Source: Promethearchaeota archaeon (lineage in GTDB: Archaea > Asgardarchaeota > Lokiarchaeia > Sigyniarchaeales > SOKP01). From it: a stretch of 6,600 bases of DNA. The stretch covers positions 1-6,600 of the forward strand of contig SDNM01000087.1 in NCBI GenBank assembly GCA_004524385.1, in the 5' to 3' direction. The notes beneath the pieces were generated by a model, which saw nothing but the letters and a program-made list of their open reading frames with translations, was not told the DNA's origin and ran no database searches. Position 1 is the stretch's first letter. Every line of letters begins with the position of its first letter. The position numbers and the translations under genes are program-made. Shown piece after piece: positions 1 to 6,160 of this stretch.

Positions 1-255
1 AACGAAATAATTGAACGAAAAATTGATATATACGAATTAAGTAAACTTCCATATCATTATGTAATAATATCGCTTTTAGATAAAGATTCTAATTTGATAA
101 AAATAGGGCTTCTATTTGTTATAAATTTAGAAAAAGGTTATGTGTTGATATTTTCAGATTTATCATATAAAGAACAGACAAGAATAAAAAAAATTTTGCT
201 AGGATCGCTTAGACTTTCAATCAAAGGAAACCACCAGGGTTATCTGTACCTTTAG
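1..255 (+). CDS. C-terminal end of an unrecognised protein (5' partial)
   Basis: Frame 1 is open from the first base to a TAG stop at 253-255, giving 84 residues of a gene that begins left of the window. The composition is normal for this genome (rich in Ile, Leu, Lys, Tyr). The segment alternates predicted strands and turns: an ISLLDKDSNL stretch, then IGLLFVINLEKGYVLIFSDL, then a basic KEQTRIKKILLGSLRLS helix. This could be the end of a small alpha/beta or longin/roadblock-like fold, but I see no catalytic motif and do not recognise a family. It is convergent with the zinc-ribbon gene at 297-770. Coding status rests on an 84-codon open frame with a sensible amino acid pattern in a sequence rich in stop codons. 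Confidence 0.55.
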   Translation, partial: NEIIERKIDIYELSKLPYHYVIISLLDKDSNLIKIGLLFVINLEKGYVLIFSDLSYKEQTRIKKILLGSLRLSIKGNHQGYLYL

Positions 256-285
256 ATCCTTAATGGAAACCAGGAATCCGTAAAC

Positions 286-310
286 CTCTTTAATTTTTAT
301 TTTCTTTTTT
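286..310 (+). terminator. T-rich archaeal-type terminator candidate
   Basis: About 30 bases after the stop of the left-edge gene, the + strand becomes a T-rich tract with several runs of T (TTT, TTTTT, TTTT, TTTTTT). I see no stable hairpin before it. Archaeal intrinsic termination can depend on such U-rich tracts alone. It overlaps the 3' end of the opposing gene, as is common between convergent archaeal genes. In an AT-rich genome this could be chance. Confidence 0.3.
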
Positions 311-770
311 CCCAATATTTATTCCTAGATTCACTTCTCGCTTCATTAGCGCACATAGGACACCAATGCCCTGGCTTAATATTATGAGGCATAGCTTTCC
401 ATTCATAATTATGGATATTACACTTCCATCTCAATTTTACTTTATCTCCAAGATATTTCTTTGAAAGACAATCTCCATTCCTACTTTTTGCTAGATCTTG
501 CATTTCTTTAATTTTATTGGGTGGTGAAACATCAAGAGATTTCCAATCAATTCCAACGGTATCAATGGGTGCCTGGATACCATTTTCAATGCATAAATTC
601 CTAATCTCTTGTTCCATTTCATCAAATCTAATTTTATGAAGTTTACCATTTATCCACTTAAAACCTATTGCTATTAAAGTAACACCACGTTTTTTACATA
701 AATTTCTCTTCCTTTCATCTATTCTCTGCTGGTGTCTAAACTTTTCTTCTGTCCTATGAAAAATTTTCAC
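297..770 (-). CDS. Zinc-ribbon protein, C-terminal remnant of a Vsr-like nuclease
   Basis: This is a 157-residue basic protein in two parts. Residues 5-37 (HRTEEKFRHQQRIDERK, then NLCKKRGVTLIAI) match the last strand-helix part of a Vsr-like/PD-(D/E)XK nuclease, where a 'Q..rD..K..lC...gi.Li.I' pattern follows the catalytic core. Residues 101-140 form one copy of the zinc ribbon often found in these proteins: C101, YLGDKVKLRWKC117, H120, EWKAMP, then CPMC (C137, C140). The upstream half of the nuclease, which should hold the catalytic acidic residues and the 'DG..H' region, is missing. The frame has a TAA stop at 789-791, only six codons before the GTG start at 768-770, and no other frame there encodes it. 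It is therefore either a decayed mobile nuclease or a reduced DNA-binding protein. It lies opposite the flanking + strand genes and shares no operon with them. Confidence 0.6.
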   Translation of the reverse strand: MKIFHRTEEKFRHQQRIDERKRNLCKKRGVTLIAIGFKWINGKLHKIRFDEMEQEIRNLCIENGIQAPIDTVGIDWKSLDVSPPNKIKEMQDLAKSRNGDCLSKKYLGDKVKLRWKCNIHNYEWKAMPHNIKPGHWCPMCANEARSESRNKYWEKRK

Positions 771-950
771 GAAAACGGATTTTTTTCTTTAGAAGTGATT
801 TCATTGATCATTAAATTATTATATCAATTATTAGTCTTTAAAACAAAATAGAATGTAGAATTATCGTAATCATTATATTTCGCTTTAATTAATAAATATA
901 AAAAATTATTATTGTGCTTACATTACCTTATAATTAAACAAATTTTAGAT

Positions 951-960
951 CTTAATATAA
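951..960 (+). promoter_or_regulatory. Candidate TATA box for the ligase-M14 operon
   Basis: CTTAATATAA is centred about 23 bases before the ATG at 979, the spacing expected for a leaderless or nearly leaderless archaeal transcript. No Shine-Dalgarno sequence precedes this ATG, which fits. The whole 771-978 intergenic stretch is extremely AT-rich, with other TATA-like strings such as CTTATAATT near 928, so the exact element is uncertain. I see no other feature in that stretch. Confidence 0.28.
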
Positions 961-978
961 CAAAATTTATTTTTAAAA

Positions 979-2439
979 ATGATGAATGAGGATAGAATAT
1001 CTAGGTTTGTTAAATTGATGTCTAAGAGTATCACTGATTCTGATTTGGAGCTTGTTAATCTAGGTAAGAAATTAGGATTAGACCTAGTTCTATTTGCTGA
1101 TTTAAGAGGATCTCAAGAAGATGAGTTTGCAGATAAGGTTAGAAAAAAAGCATTAGAAAAAATGGAGGAAAATAGGGATCATTATTTGAGTGAAACTGAT
1201 ACTTTTTATGCTGGAAGCATTGATTTCATGGTCTGCGACGAGCCGGAGGGTAAGAAATTCTTTCTTTTAGAAACTAATGGTGGTTCGAATAGGGGTCTTT
1301 CGATTTTAACAATAAAGCAACAAGCAGTAAAGTATGATGGATATTTTGAAGCAATTAAGCTAGCGATTGATAACAATAAGAGAGGGGATAATAAAGTTCT
1401 AGTCTTAGTTGGAGTTCCCATAAATGATGGATTGATTCATGAAAAAGTAATTATGATTGAATATTTAAGAAAAAAAGCTATAGCTAAAGATCTTACTGTT
1501 GGAATATATAATATTAATAATTTTCCCCATGATTTTAAGGAGGATGTAGCTTTTTTAATTGCTGATTATAAACAATTATCCACCACTCTCTCATTTTCAG
1601 ACAAATGGGTAAAAATTAACCAAGAATCTAAGATAAGCGTATTATTAGCAGATGGTATCGCAAGGCGCCTTCATGATGAAGCTTTTTCGAAATTAGTTAA
1701 GGGGGATTTCCGCAAAATTAACAGTATTATTGTTAATCCCATCTTTAGAATAACTGATGATAAATCTCTAACTTATTTAGCTAGCTTTTTCGCAAAAGAA
1801 GCTCTTGAGAAATATAATCTTAAGTACCTCCTATTCACAAAGGCATATACAGAAGAGGATTTAATTGAGAAAATTAAATATGTGATAAATACCTATAAAA
1901 AACCATTTATTATCAAACCTAATGGGGGATCAGGGGGAGCAGGTGTAATTCCAATAGGTCCTGATGAGGATCTAAATAATTTGAAAGAATTAGTTGAAGA
2001 GAGTAAGAAGGAATTTTTCGCTAAATTCATGAAAAATAGAAACCCTTATCCCTATACCATTCAAGAAATGGCTGAATTCTCAGTCATTACTCCACCGTGG
2101 GCTAAAGATGAGAATCAAAAACATACTTTTGATTTAAGAATTTATTTGGCACAAAAAGAAGGAAAAATCATACCTTTAGGAGGATTAGCCCGAATCGCAA
2201 GAGGAACGTATAGCGGAAGCTTGGATAAACAAGAATTTGTGGTGAATTTATCGGGATTTGATGGGCAGATTGAGGTTTTTCGAGGACAAGGAATCTCAGA
2301 AAAGAATGCTAAGATGTTAAACTTAACTCTTGAGGATTTCGTAAATATCTTTTGTATTGGCTGTGTTTTGTTTGTAAGCATGACAAAAAATTACCAGAAA
2401 ATAATGAATTTTTCTGATTGGGATCAAATAATAGGATAA
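979..2439 (+). CDS. Circularly permuted ATP-grasp ligase
   Basis: This 486-residue soluble protein is read as an ATP-dependent carboxylate-amine (amide or peptide) ligase. Its motifs occur in the order seen in circularly permuted ATP-grasp proteins (CP_ATPgrasp_1 type). IDFMVCDEP...FFLLETNGGSNRG (81-106) carries the Mg-binding E-x-N that normally closes an ATP-grasp domain. LLADGIARRLHDEAF (222-236) and INSIIVNPIFRITDDK (247-262) resemble the family's 'vdviyRRidd' and 'NalGsgvadDKa' segments. IIKPNGGSGGAGVIPIGP (311-328) is the nucleotide lysine plus glycine-rich loop. YTIQEMAEFS (359-368), FDLRIYL (384-390), IPLGGLARIARG (398-409) and FVVNLSG (420-426) complete the active site. The family's usual glycine-rich segment after 'VVN.S' is not conserved, so the substrate may differ. 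ATG at 979 is the chosen start, with a second ATG right after it. The next gene follows by 16 bp. The substrate is unknown. Confidence 0.8.
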   Translation: MMNEDRISRFVKLMSKSITDSDLELVNLGKKLGLDLVLFADLRGSQEDEFADKVRKKALEKMEENRDHYLSETDTFYAGSIDFMVCDEPEGKKFFLLETNGGSNRGLSILTIKQQAVKYDGYFEAIKLAIDNNKRGDNKVLVLVGVPINDGLIHEKVIMIEYLRKKAIAKDLTVGIYNINNFPHDFKEDVAFLIADYKQLSTTLSFSDKWVKINQESKISVLLADGIARRLHDEAFSKLVKGDFRKINSIIVNPIFRITDDKSLTYLASFFAKEALEKYNLKYLLFTKAYTEEDLIEKIKYVINTYKKPFIIKPNGGSGGAGVIPIGPDEDLNNLKELVEESKKEFFAKFMKNRNPYPYTIQEMAEFSVITPPWAKDENQKHTFDLRIYLAQKEGKIIPLGGLARIARGTYSGSLDKQEFVVNLSGFDGQIEVFRGQGISEKNAKMLNLTLEDFVNIFCIGCVLFVSMTKNYQKIMNFSDWDQIIG

Positions 2440-2455
2440 AGAGATAATTGTATAA

Positions 2456-3616
2456 ATGGAACTTGAAACTTTAAAATTACTTCTGAATAAAAATGAAAGA
2501 AAGACTTTATATTTAGAGATTATAAATAAACTTGAAAAATTAGACAAATTAGAATATATCTCCTATAAAAAATTCGAAACCTCAGAAGGAATTATACCTA
2601 TAATATTTATTACTAAAACTCTTGATAAAGATGAGATTAAACCTGTAAAAATTTTTATTGGTGCCCAGCACAACGAATATAACGGTCTCTTTGGCATCTT
2701 GGAGTTTCTCAAAATGGTCCAAGAACAAAAGATAAATATTGAAGAAATTTTAAAAAAAGACCAGATTTTAATTTTTCTTCCATTAATGAATCCTTACGGG
2801 TTCCTCAATCCTTCTAAAGATAATAAATCAGGCTATTATTTAAAAAATGGCACGAATCTTAACAGATTCTGGCGTAGAACGTTTGCTCCTGAATATAAAA
2901 ATTTTAATGATGATCAAATCGAATATCCTATTCCAGAACACGCTAAAATTTTAAAAAAGATACTCAAAAAGTATTGGGAAAAAGAAGATATACCCATTTA
3001 TGTATTAGACTTTCATGAAACCTCACTTCTAGAAAGGCTTCCAAAAGAATTAAACAGGGACCTAAAAAAAAAGTCTATCACTTATAAATTTGATCATTGG
3101 CTCAAAGAAAACGTCATACTAAATGTAATGGAACTCTACGATATAAAATATTATAAAAAACCTTTATTTTTTAAATGTAATCCATCTGCAAATCACAACC
3201 ATATTAGCTTAAGTATTAAACAGATTGATTATGTCTATGAAAAACTATTAGAATATTTAAAAACAAATAAAGAAAAATTGCCTTTTTATTTTTGTTACTG
3301 TGAGAAAAGCAAAGAATGTTGTGAGACTGTAGCATATGAAGTTTATAATAAATTAAAAGAAAAACTCTGGGAGACTTGTTATCCAGCTGTCGATCATTTT
3401 CATGATCATGGATGTTTTGTGAAATTGGGAGATGCTACCCCACGAAAAAAACTATTTTCAATGGAATTGGAGTCTCAAAAACAATTTTTCAATTTATTTG
3501 AGGAAATAGAGAAAAGTAAAACTGATCCTAATTACTATAAAAATAAACTTAAATTAATCAATGTAAGTATAGAACTGGCTCTTGAAACGATTTTCGCTCT
3601 TATTAAAATATTATAA
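2456..3616 (+). CDS. M14-type zinc carboxypeptidase / AstE-AspA-like deacylase
   Basis: This 386-residue protein has no signal peptide or membrane segment, so it is probably cytoplasmic. Family signs in order: a strand and turn VKIFIGAQHNEYNG (64-77) at the first zinc site; FLPLMNPYGF (107-116), typical of M14; NLNRFW (134-139), the substrate-carboxylate-binding NLNR motif; VLDFHETS (183-190), with H187 as the second zinc histidine; and FSMELES (334-340), with E337 in the position of the catalytic glutamate ('FTFELR' in carboxypeptidase A). M14 enzymes cleave C-terminal residues or N-acyl/amide bonds of small molecules. Odd points: the first zinc motif is H-x-E (H72, E74) rather than H-x-x-E, and residues 280-320 hold six cysteines and a DHFHDHGC cluster that might bind a further metal. 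It begins 16 bp after the ligase stop with no clear Shine-Dalgarno, so the two are probably co-transcribed and act on the same bond or metabolite. Confidence 0.78.
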   Translation: MELETLKLLLNKNERKTLYLEIINKLEKLDKLEYISYKKFETSEGIIPIIFITKTLDKDEIKPVKIFIGAQHNEYNGLFGILEFLKMVQEQKINIEEILKKDQILIFLPLMNPYGFLNPSKDNKSGYYLKNGTNLNRFWRRTFAPEYKNFNDDQIEYPIPEHAKILKKILKKYWEKEDIPIYVLDFHETSLLERLPKELNRDLKKKSITYKFDHWLKENVILNVMELYDIKYYKKPLFFKCNPSANHNHISLSIKQIDYVYEKLLEYLKTNKEKLPFYFCYCEKSKECCETVAYEVYNKLKEKLWETCYPAVDHFHDHGCFVKLGDATPRKKLFSMELESQKQFFNLFEEIEKSKTDPNYYKNKLKLINVSIELALETIFALIKIL

Positions 3617-4600
3617 CTATTTATTAAGAAATTTAAGAATAGCTCCAACTAATGCAAGCTCATCTTTTTTATACGTATGGCGTCCTTTATTCATTATTAA
3701 TTGATTTTCTGTTGATAATTCCAGAATCTCTCTATTTTCCTCAAAATTTTTGAATGGTATTATTCTATCATTCCTAGTGTGTATAAGAAAGACTCTTCTT
3801 GTAAATTTTTTCCATTCCTCTTGAGAAAAATCATTTTTTAAATTTTTTATAATGAGGTAAGGGGACAATTGTTCATTAGCCTCATCGTTAGGTTTTAAAT
3901 TTATGCCCTTCATGAGATAACTAAATTTAACTATCCGTTTTGATATCTTTATATTTTCTCTATATTTTGAGATTGATGAGATTGCAACAATTTTTTCAAT
4001 CTTTTTATTGGAAAAGCCTCCACATAAAACTGTTAATGCCCCTATGCTTATTCCAATGCAGTTGATTTTAAAATTTTTGAATTTATCGTGATTTCTTAAC
4101 CATTTAATTATTGTTTTAAAATCCTCAATACGCTTTATAAAATCGCTTCTTTTTCCAGTTTTTTTAGATCTTCCCATCCCTCGTGCATCATATGTTAAAA
4201 TTACATATCCATGATATACCAATGGAAAATAGTAATACTGGAGAGTTTCTTTAGTATCAGAAAATCCTGGACTTATAATCACAATTGTATTTTTTAAACT
4301 TACAGCCTCTTGATTTCTTGAAATTATCAGATCTGCGTATAAATATCCCCCTTCAACATTAATTTTAACTTTCGATTTTTCAATCGCTTCTAAATGGAGA
4401 GATCTCCATCTATCAAAATATATTTCCCTCAAACTAAAATAAATTTGAAAAGGTGTAAAAATGATTAAAAAAGTAGTAGTACTTAAAATTAAACACGTCC
4501 AAAAAGTATTGTTCCACGAAGCATTCACGTGCCAAATAAACGCACTAATTAAAACATCAATGACGATTAAAATGAAATACTTTTTAGTTTTAGTTAGCAT
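3617..4600 (-). CDS. Membrane-anchored alpha/beta hydrolase
   Basis: This 327-residue serine hydrolase has two N-terminal hydrophobic segments (about 8-25 and 33-55) that should anchor it in the membrane as a hairpin; a basic MLTKTKK leads the first. The rest is an alpha/beta-hydrolase fold of the acyl-peptidase/lysophospholipase-like kind: IVIISPGFSDTKE (106-118) for the oxyanion hole, LTYDARGMGRS (135-145), the nucleophile elbow GISIG with Ser185, HTRNDRIIP with Asp278 (274-282), and GRH with His308. The full triad is present, so it is probably active as an esterase, lipase or peptidase on an unknown substrate. With both helices in one hairpin, the catalytic domain is probably cytoplasmic, by the positive-inside rule. 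ATG at 4598-4600 lies 10 bp after the stop of the small acidic gene, so the two form an operon. Its TAG stop abuts the TAA stop of the convergent M14 gene with no base between. Confidence 0.82.
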   Translation of the reverse strand: MLTKTKKYFILIVIDVLISAFIWHVNASWNNTFWTCLILSTTTFLIIFTPFQIYFSLREIYFDRWRSLHLEAIEKSKVKINVEGGYLYADLIISRNQEAVSLKNTIVIISPGFSDTKETLQYYYFPLVYHGYVILTYDARGMGRSKKTGKRSDFIKRIEDFKTIIKWLRNHDKFKNFKINCIGISIGALTVLCGGFSNKKIEKIVAISSISKYRENIKISKRIVKFSYLMKGINLKPNDEANEQLSPYLIIKNLKNDFSQEEWKKFTRRVFLIHTRNDRIIPFKNFEENREILELSTENQLIMNKGRHTYKKDELALVGAILKFLNK

Positions 4601-4610
4601 GCGAAAAGAG

Positions 4611-4973
4611 TTATTTTTTTCTTACGCCTCTTCTTTCTGCTTCGGTCCAAGGTTTCTTTTTTGATTCTTTTCCAGGCGGACACCCAAAATCATCTCTAAC
4701 TTTGCAATCTGGCTTGCTATCACTACCTGAACAAGGTTCGCACTTAATTTTTCTCATCATTTTCTCAACTTCACTAACTTCATAACCAAATTCTTCATCT
4801 TCAGTCTCATCTGCCAACATCTCATCTTCTATTTCACTGAGGTCGTAAATTACATCATCAGTTAAGTCATCTTTTTCTTCGTATAAATCTAAAATTTCCT
4901 CTCCATCTTCATCAACTTTACCTTCAGGTATTTCATCATTTTCAGCTACTTTATTAGTTTTTTTTTTTGCCAC
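4611..4973 (-). CDS. Small highly acidic protein with a four-cysteine tail
   Basis: I do not recognise a family for this 120-residue protein. It has three parts: a short basic start (MAKKKTNK), a very acidic middle (about 11-72) with repeated E/D clusters and no hydrophobic core, and a basic tail. The tail carries Cys78, Cys81, Cys90 and Cys98 (C-x2-C-x8-C-x7-C), then GCPPGKESKKKPW and a final RRGVRKK. The four cysteines could hold one zinc. The acidic segment is probably disordered and might mimic nucleic acid or bind a basic partner. The start is GTG at 4971-4973: a TAA stop lies directly before it in frame, and the next in-frame ATG is codon 52. A weak GTGAG sequence precedes it by several bases. 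It is the first gene of a two-gene operon with the membrane hydrolase. Confidence 0.7.
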   Translation of the reverse strand: MAKKKTNKVAENDEIPEGKVDEDGEEILDLYEEKDDLTDDVIYDLSEIEDEMLADETEDEEFGYEVSEVEKMMRKIKCEPCSGSDSKPDCKVRDDFGCPPGKESKKKPWTEAERRGVRKK

Positions 4974-5020
4974 TTATTACTCACAACATTATGATTTAAT
5001 GGATATTTGAATTAAAATTT

Positions 5021-5040
5021 ATTATTTAATATAAAATAAA
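5021..5040 (-). promoter_or_regulatory. Candidate TATA region for the acidic protein-hydrolase operon
   Basis: On the - strand this stretch reads TTTATTTTATATTAAATAAT. It contains a TTTATATT-like TATA element about 55 bases before the GTG start at 4973. It is the best promoter candidate in the 93 bp gap behind the AbrB-PhoU gene. The whole gap is AT-rich, so this is weak. No hairpin terminator for the upstream gene was seen in the gap. Confidence 0.22.
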
Positions 5041-5066
5041 TTGAAATTTAGATTTTATGATTTTAT

Positions 5067-6044
5067 TTAAACCATACCGACTTCTGTTTCAATCAGCCTA
5101 GTCATACCAATATCAAAGAAGTTTTGGAAGCTATTTAAGAAATATTTAATGGAGTTCCTTAGTTCAAGTTCTTCAAAAGTTTCTCCTAGCTTTATTTTAG
5201 AAAATATTGAATTTAAATTATTTAACTCATTATAGAACTCTGAAATTGTTTTGAGGTTGATATTATCATAATCATTTACTATATCTATTAGAAGCTTGGG
5301 AATTTTGATTAGTAAATCAGAATATTTCTGTATAACATTTGAAGGAAAATATTGTAAGTTTAATGACTCGTTAATAAAATCTCTAACATAGATAAGAACG
5401 ACGCGATTTCCCAAGAATTGAATAACAGGCAAATTACGATAACTCTTAGAGACAGGATAATCTGATAATCCCGTAATAAGAATTCTCCTGCCTAAAGAAT
5501 ATTTTCTATCAATTTCAGCTAATAATAATTCGTTATTTTTTTTATTTTTCCCTCCGATGACATTGTTGATTATTCTTCTGAAGGTATTAATTAATTCCAT
5601 AAGTACATCTTTAAAAGTCTTTTTTGAGGTGTCCGTTAAGAAGTATACGAGAAATTGATTCGTGTCTTGTAATTCTTTGAAATCCATGCCAATCATTTCC
5701 CCCCTCAATTGAGTTAATAAATCAAAAATCTCGTCTTGATTTTTTTTACTAAGTTGAATGTAAATCTCATTAACGTCGAGCTTAAATGCTGAAATGAGAG
5801 CTTGTTTGATTAAATCAATTGACCATTCAAGACTGATGTTAAGTACTGTCTTTTGTTTCTCTTTATCACCAGTTTTTATGACTATTGAGGATTCGTCAAT
5901 AGGATATATAGTTACTTCAGATTTTTCTTTTAGTTTTGCTTCCTTGGTCCAATCTTGTGGAAACGTAATTGCATGAGAATTTCCAAGCTTTATTACACTT
6001 CTTACATATTTCTCCTTAAAATCTTTATTAGTATTCTCAACCAT
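5067..6044 (-). CDS. AbrB-PhoU fusion regulator (archaeal PhoU family)
   Basis: This 325-residue protein begins with a SpoVT/AbrB-like swapped-hairpin DNA-binding domain (about 13-57: RSVIKLGNSHAITFPQDW, then LKEKSEVTIYPIDESSIVIK). An alpha/beta linker region follows (about 65-137), with the GEMIGMDFKELQ segment typical of archaeal PhoU. The rest is long helices like PhoU repeats. The first repeat (about 145-195) ends in ELLLAEIDRKYSLGRRIL, close to the 'E..vDRly.L..R' pattern that in PhoU helps bind metal clusters. The second repeat (about 235-315) is degenerate and keeps few acidic residues. Family members regulate phosphate uptake or act as DNA-binding regulators, but no pst transporter gene is in view, so the target is unknown. 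ATG at 6042-6044 is supported by a strong Shine-Dalgarno sequence. It appears to be monocistronic or the last gene after the right-edge gene. Confidence 0.82.
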   Translation of the reverse strand: MVENTNKDFKEKYVRSVIKLGNSHAITFPQDWTKEAKLKEKSEVTIYPIDESSIVIKTGDKEKQKTVLNISLEWSIDLIKQALISAFKLDVNEIYIQLSKKNQDEIFDLLTQLRGEMIGMDFKELQDTNQFLVYFLTDTSKKTFKDVLMELINTFRRIINNVIGGKNKKNNELLLAEIDRKYSLGRRILITGLSDYPVSKSYRNLPVIQFLGNRVVLIYVRDFINESLNLQYFPSNVIQKYSDLLIKIPKLLIDIVNDYDNINLKTISEFYNELNNLNSIFSKIKLGETFEELELRNSIKYFLNSFQNFFDIGMTRLIETEVGMV

Positions 6045-6050
6045 TAAAAT

Positions 6051-6057
6051 TCACCTT
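6051..6057 (-). promoter_or_regulatory. Shine-Dalgarno sequence of the AbrB-PhoU gene
   Basis: AAGGTGA on the - strand ends six bases before the ATG at 6044. It matches the AGGTGA core complementary to the 3' end of archaeal 16S rRNA. It fixes the start codon and is the only strong ribosome-binding site in the window. Confidence 0.7.
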
Positions 6058-6084
6058 AATGAAATAAAATATGAATAAATTGAG

Positions 6085-6102
6085 TTATATTATATAATAT
6101 AA
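6085..6102. promoter_or_regulatory. AT-only 18-base palindrome upstream of the AbrB-PhoU gene
   Basis: TTATATTATATAATATAA is its own exact reverse complement. It lies 40-58 bases upstream of the AbrB-PhoU start and overlaps TATA-like strings that would serve as that gene's promoter. A dimeric AbrB-type protein could bind such a site to control its own gene. An exact palindrome built only from A and T in a 70% AT genome can also arise easily by chance. Confidence 0.3.
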
Positions 6103-6160
6103 TATATAATTTTTTCAATAATATAAATCTATGTTCAAAATATAATTCTCTTAATTTCAG

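Noticed and set aside
780..786. A seven-base T run just before the zinc-ribbon gene that might hide a frameshift joining it to a missing nuclease front half
   Set aside because: All three - strand frames between 790 and 960 are short, AT-rich and full of stops, and none resembles a nuclease. A single-base indel would not restore the domain.
771..978. A small RNA or tRNA gene in the divergent intergenic region
   Set aside because: The stretch is extremely AT-rich, with no GC-rich stem, tRNA-like TTC loop or stable hairpin visible by eye.
1206..1421. An antisense open frame of 71 codons inside the ligase gene
   Set aside because: It lies wholly opposite well-supported ATP-grasp coding sequence and has no start signal or family-like pattern. 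The same applies to the frames at 2142-2381 and 2323-2547.
4461..4664. A + strand open frame opposite the hydrolase start and the end of the acidic gene
   Set aside because: It is antisense to two genes with better support, and its translation shows no recognisable domain. The + strand frame at 5794-5976, opposite the AbrB domain, is rejected for the same reason.
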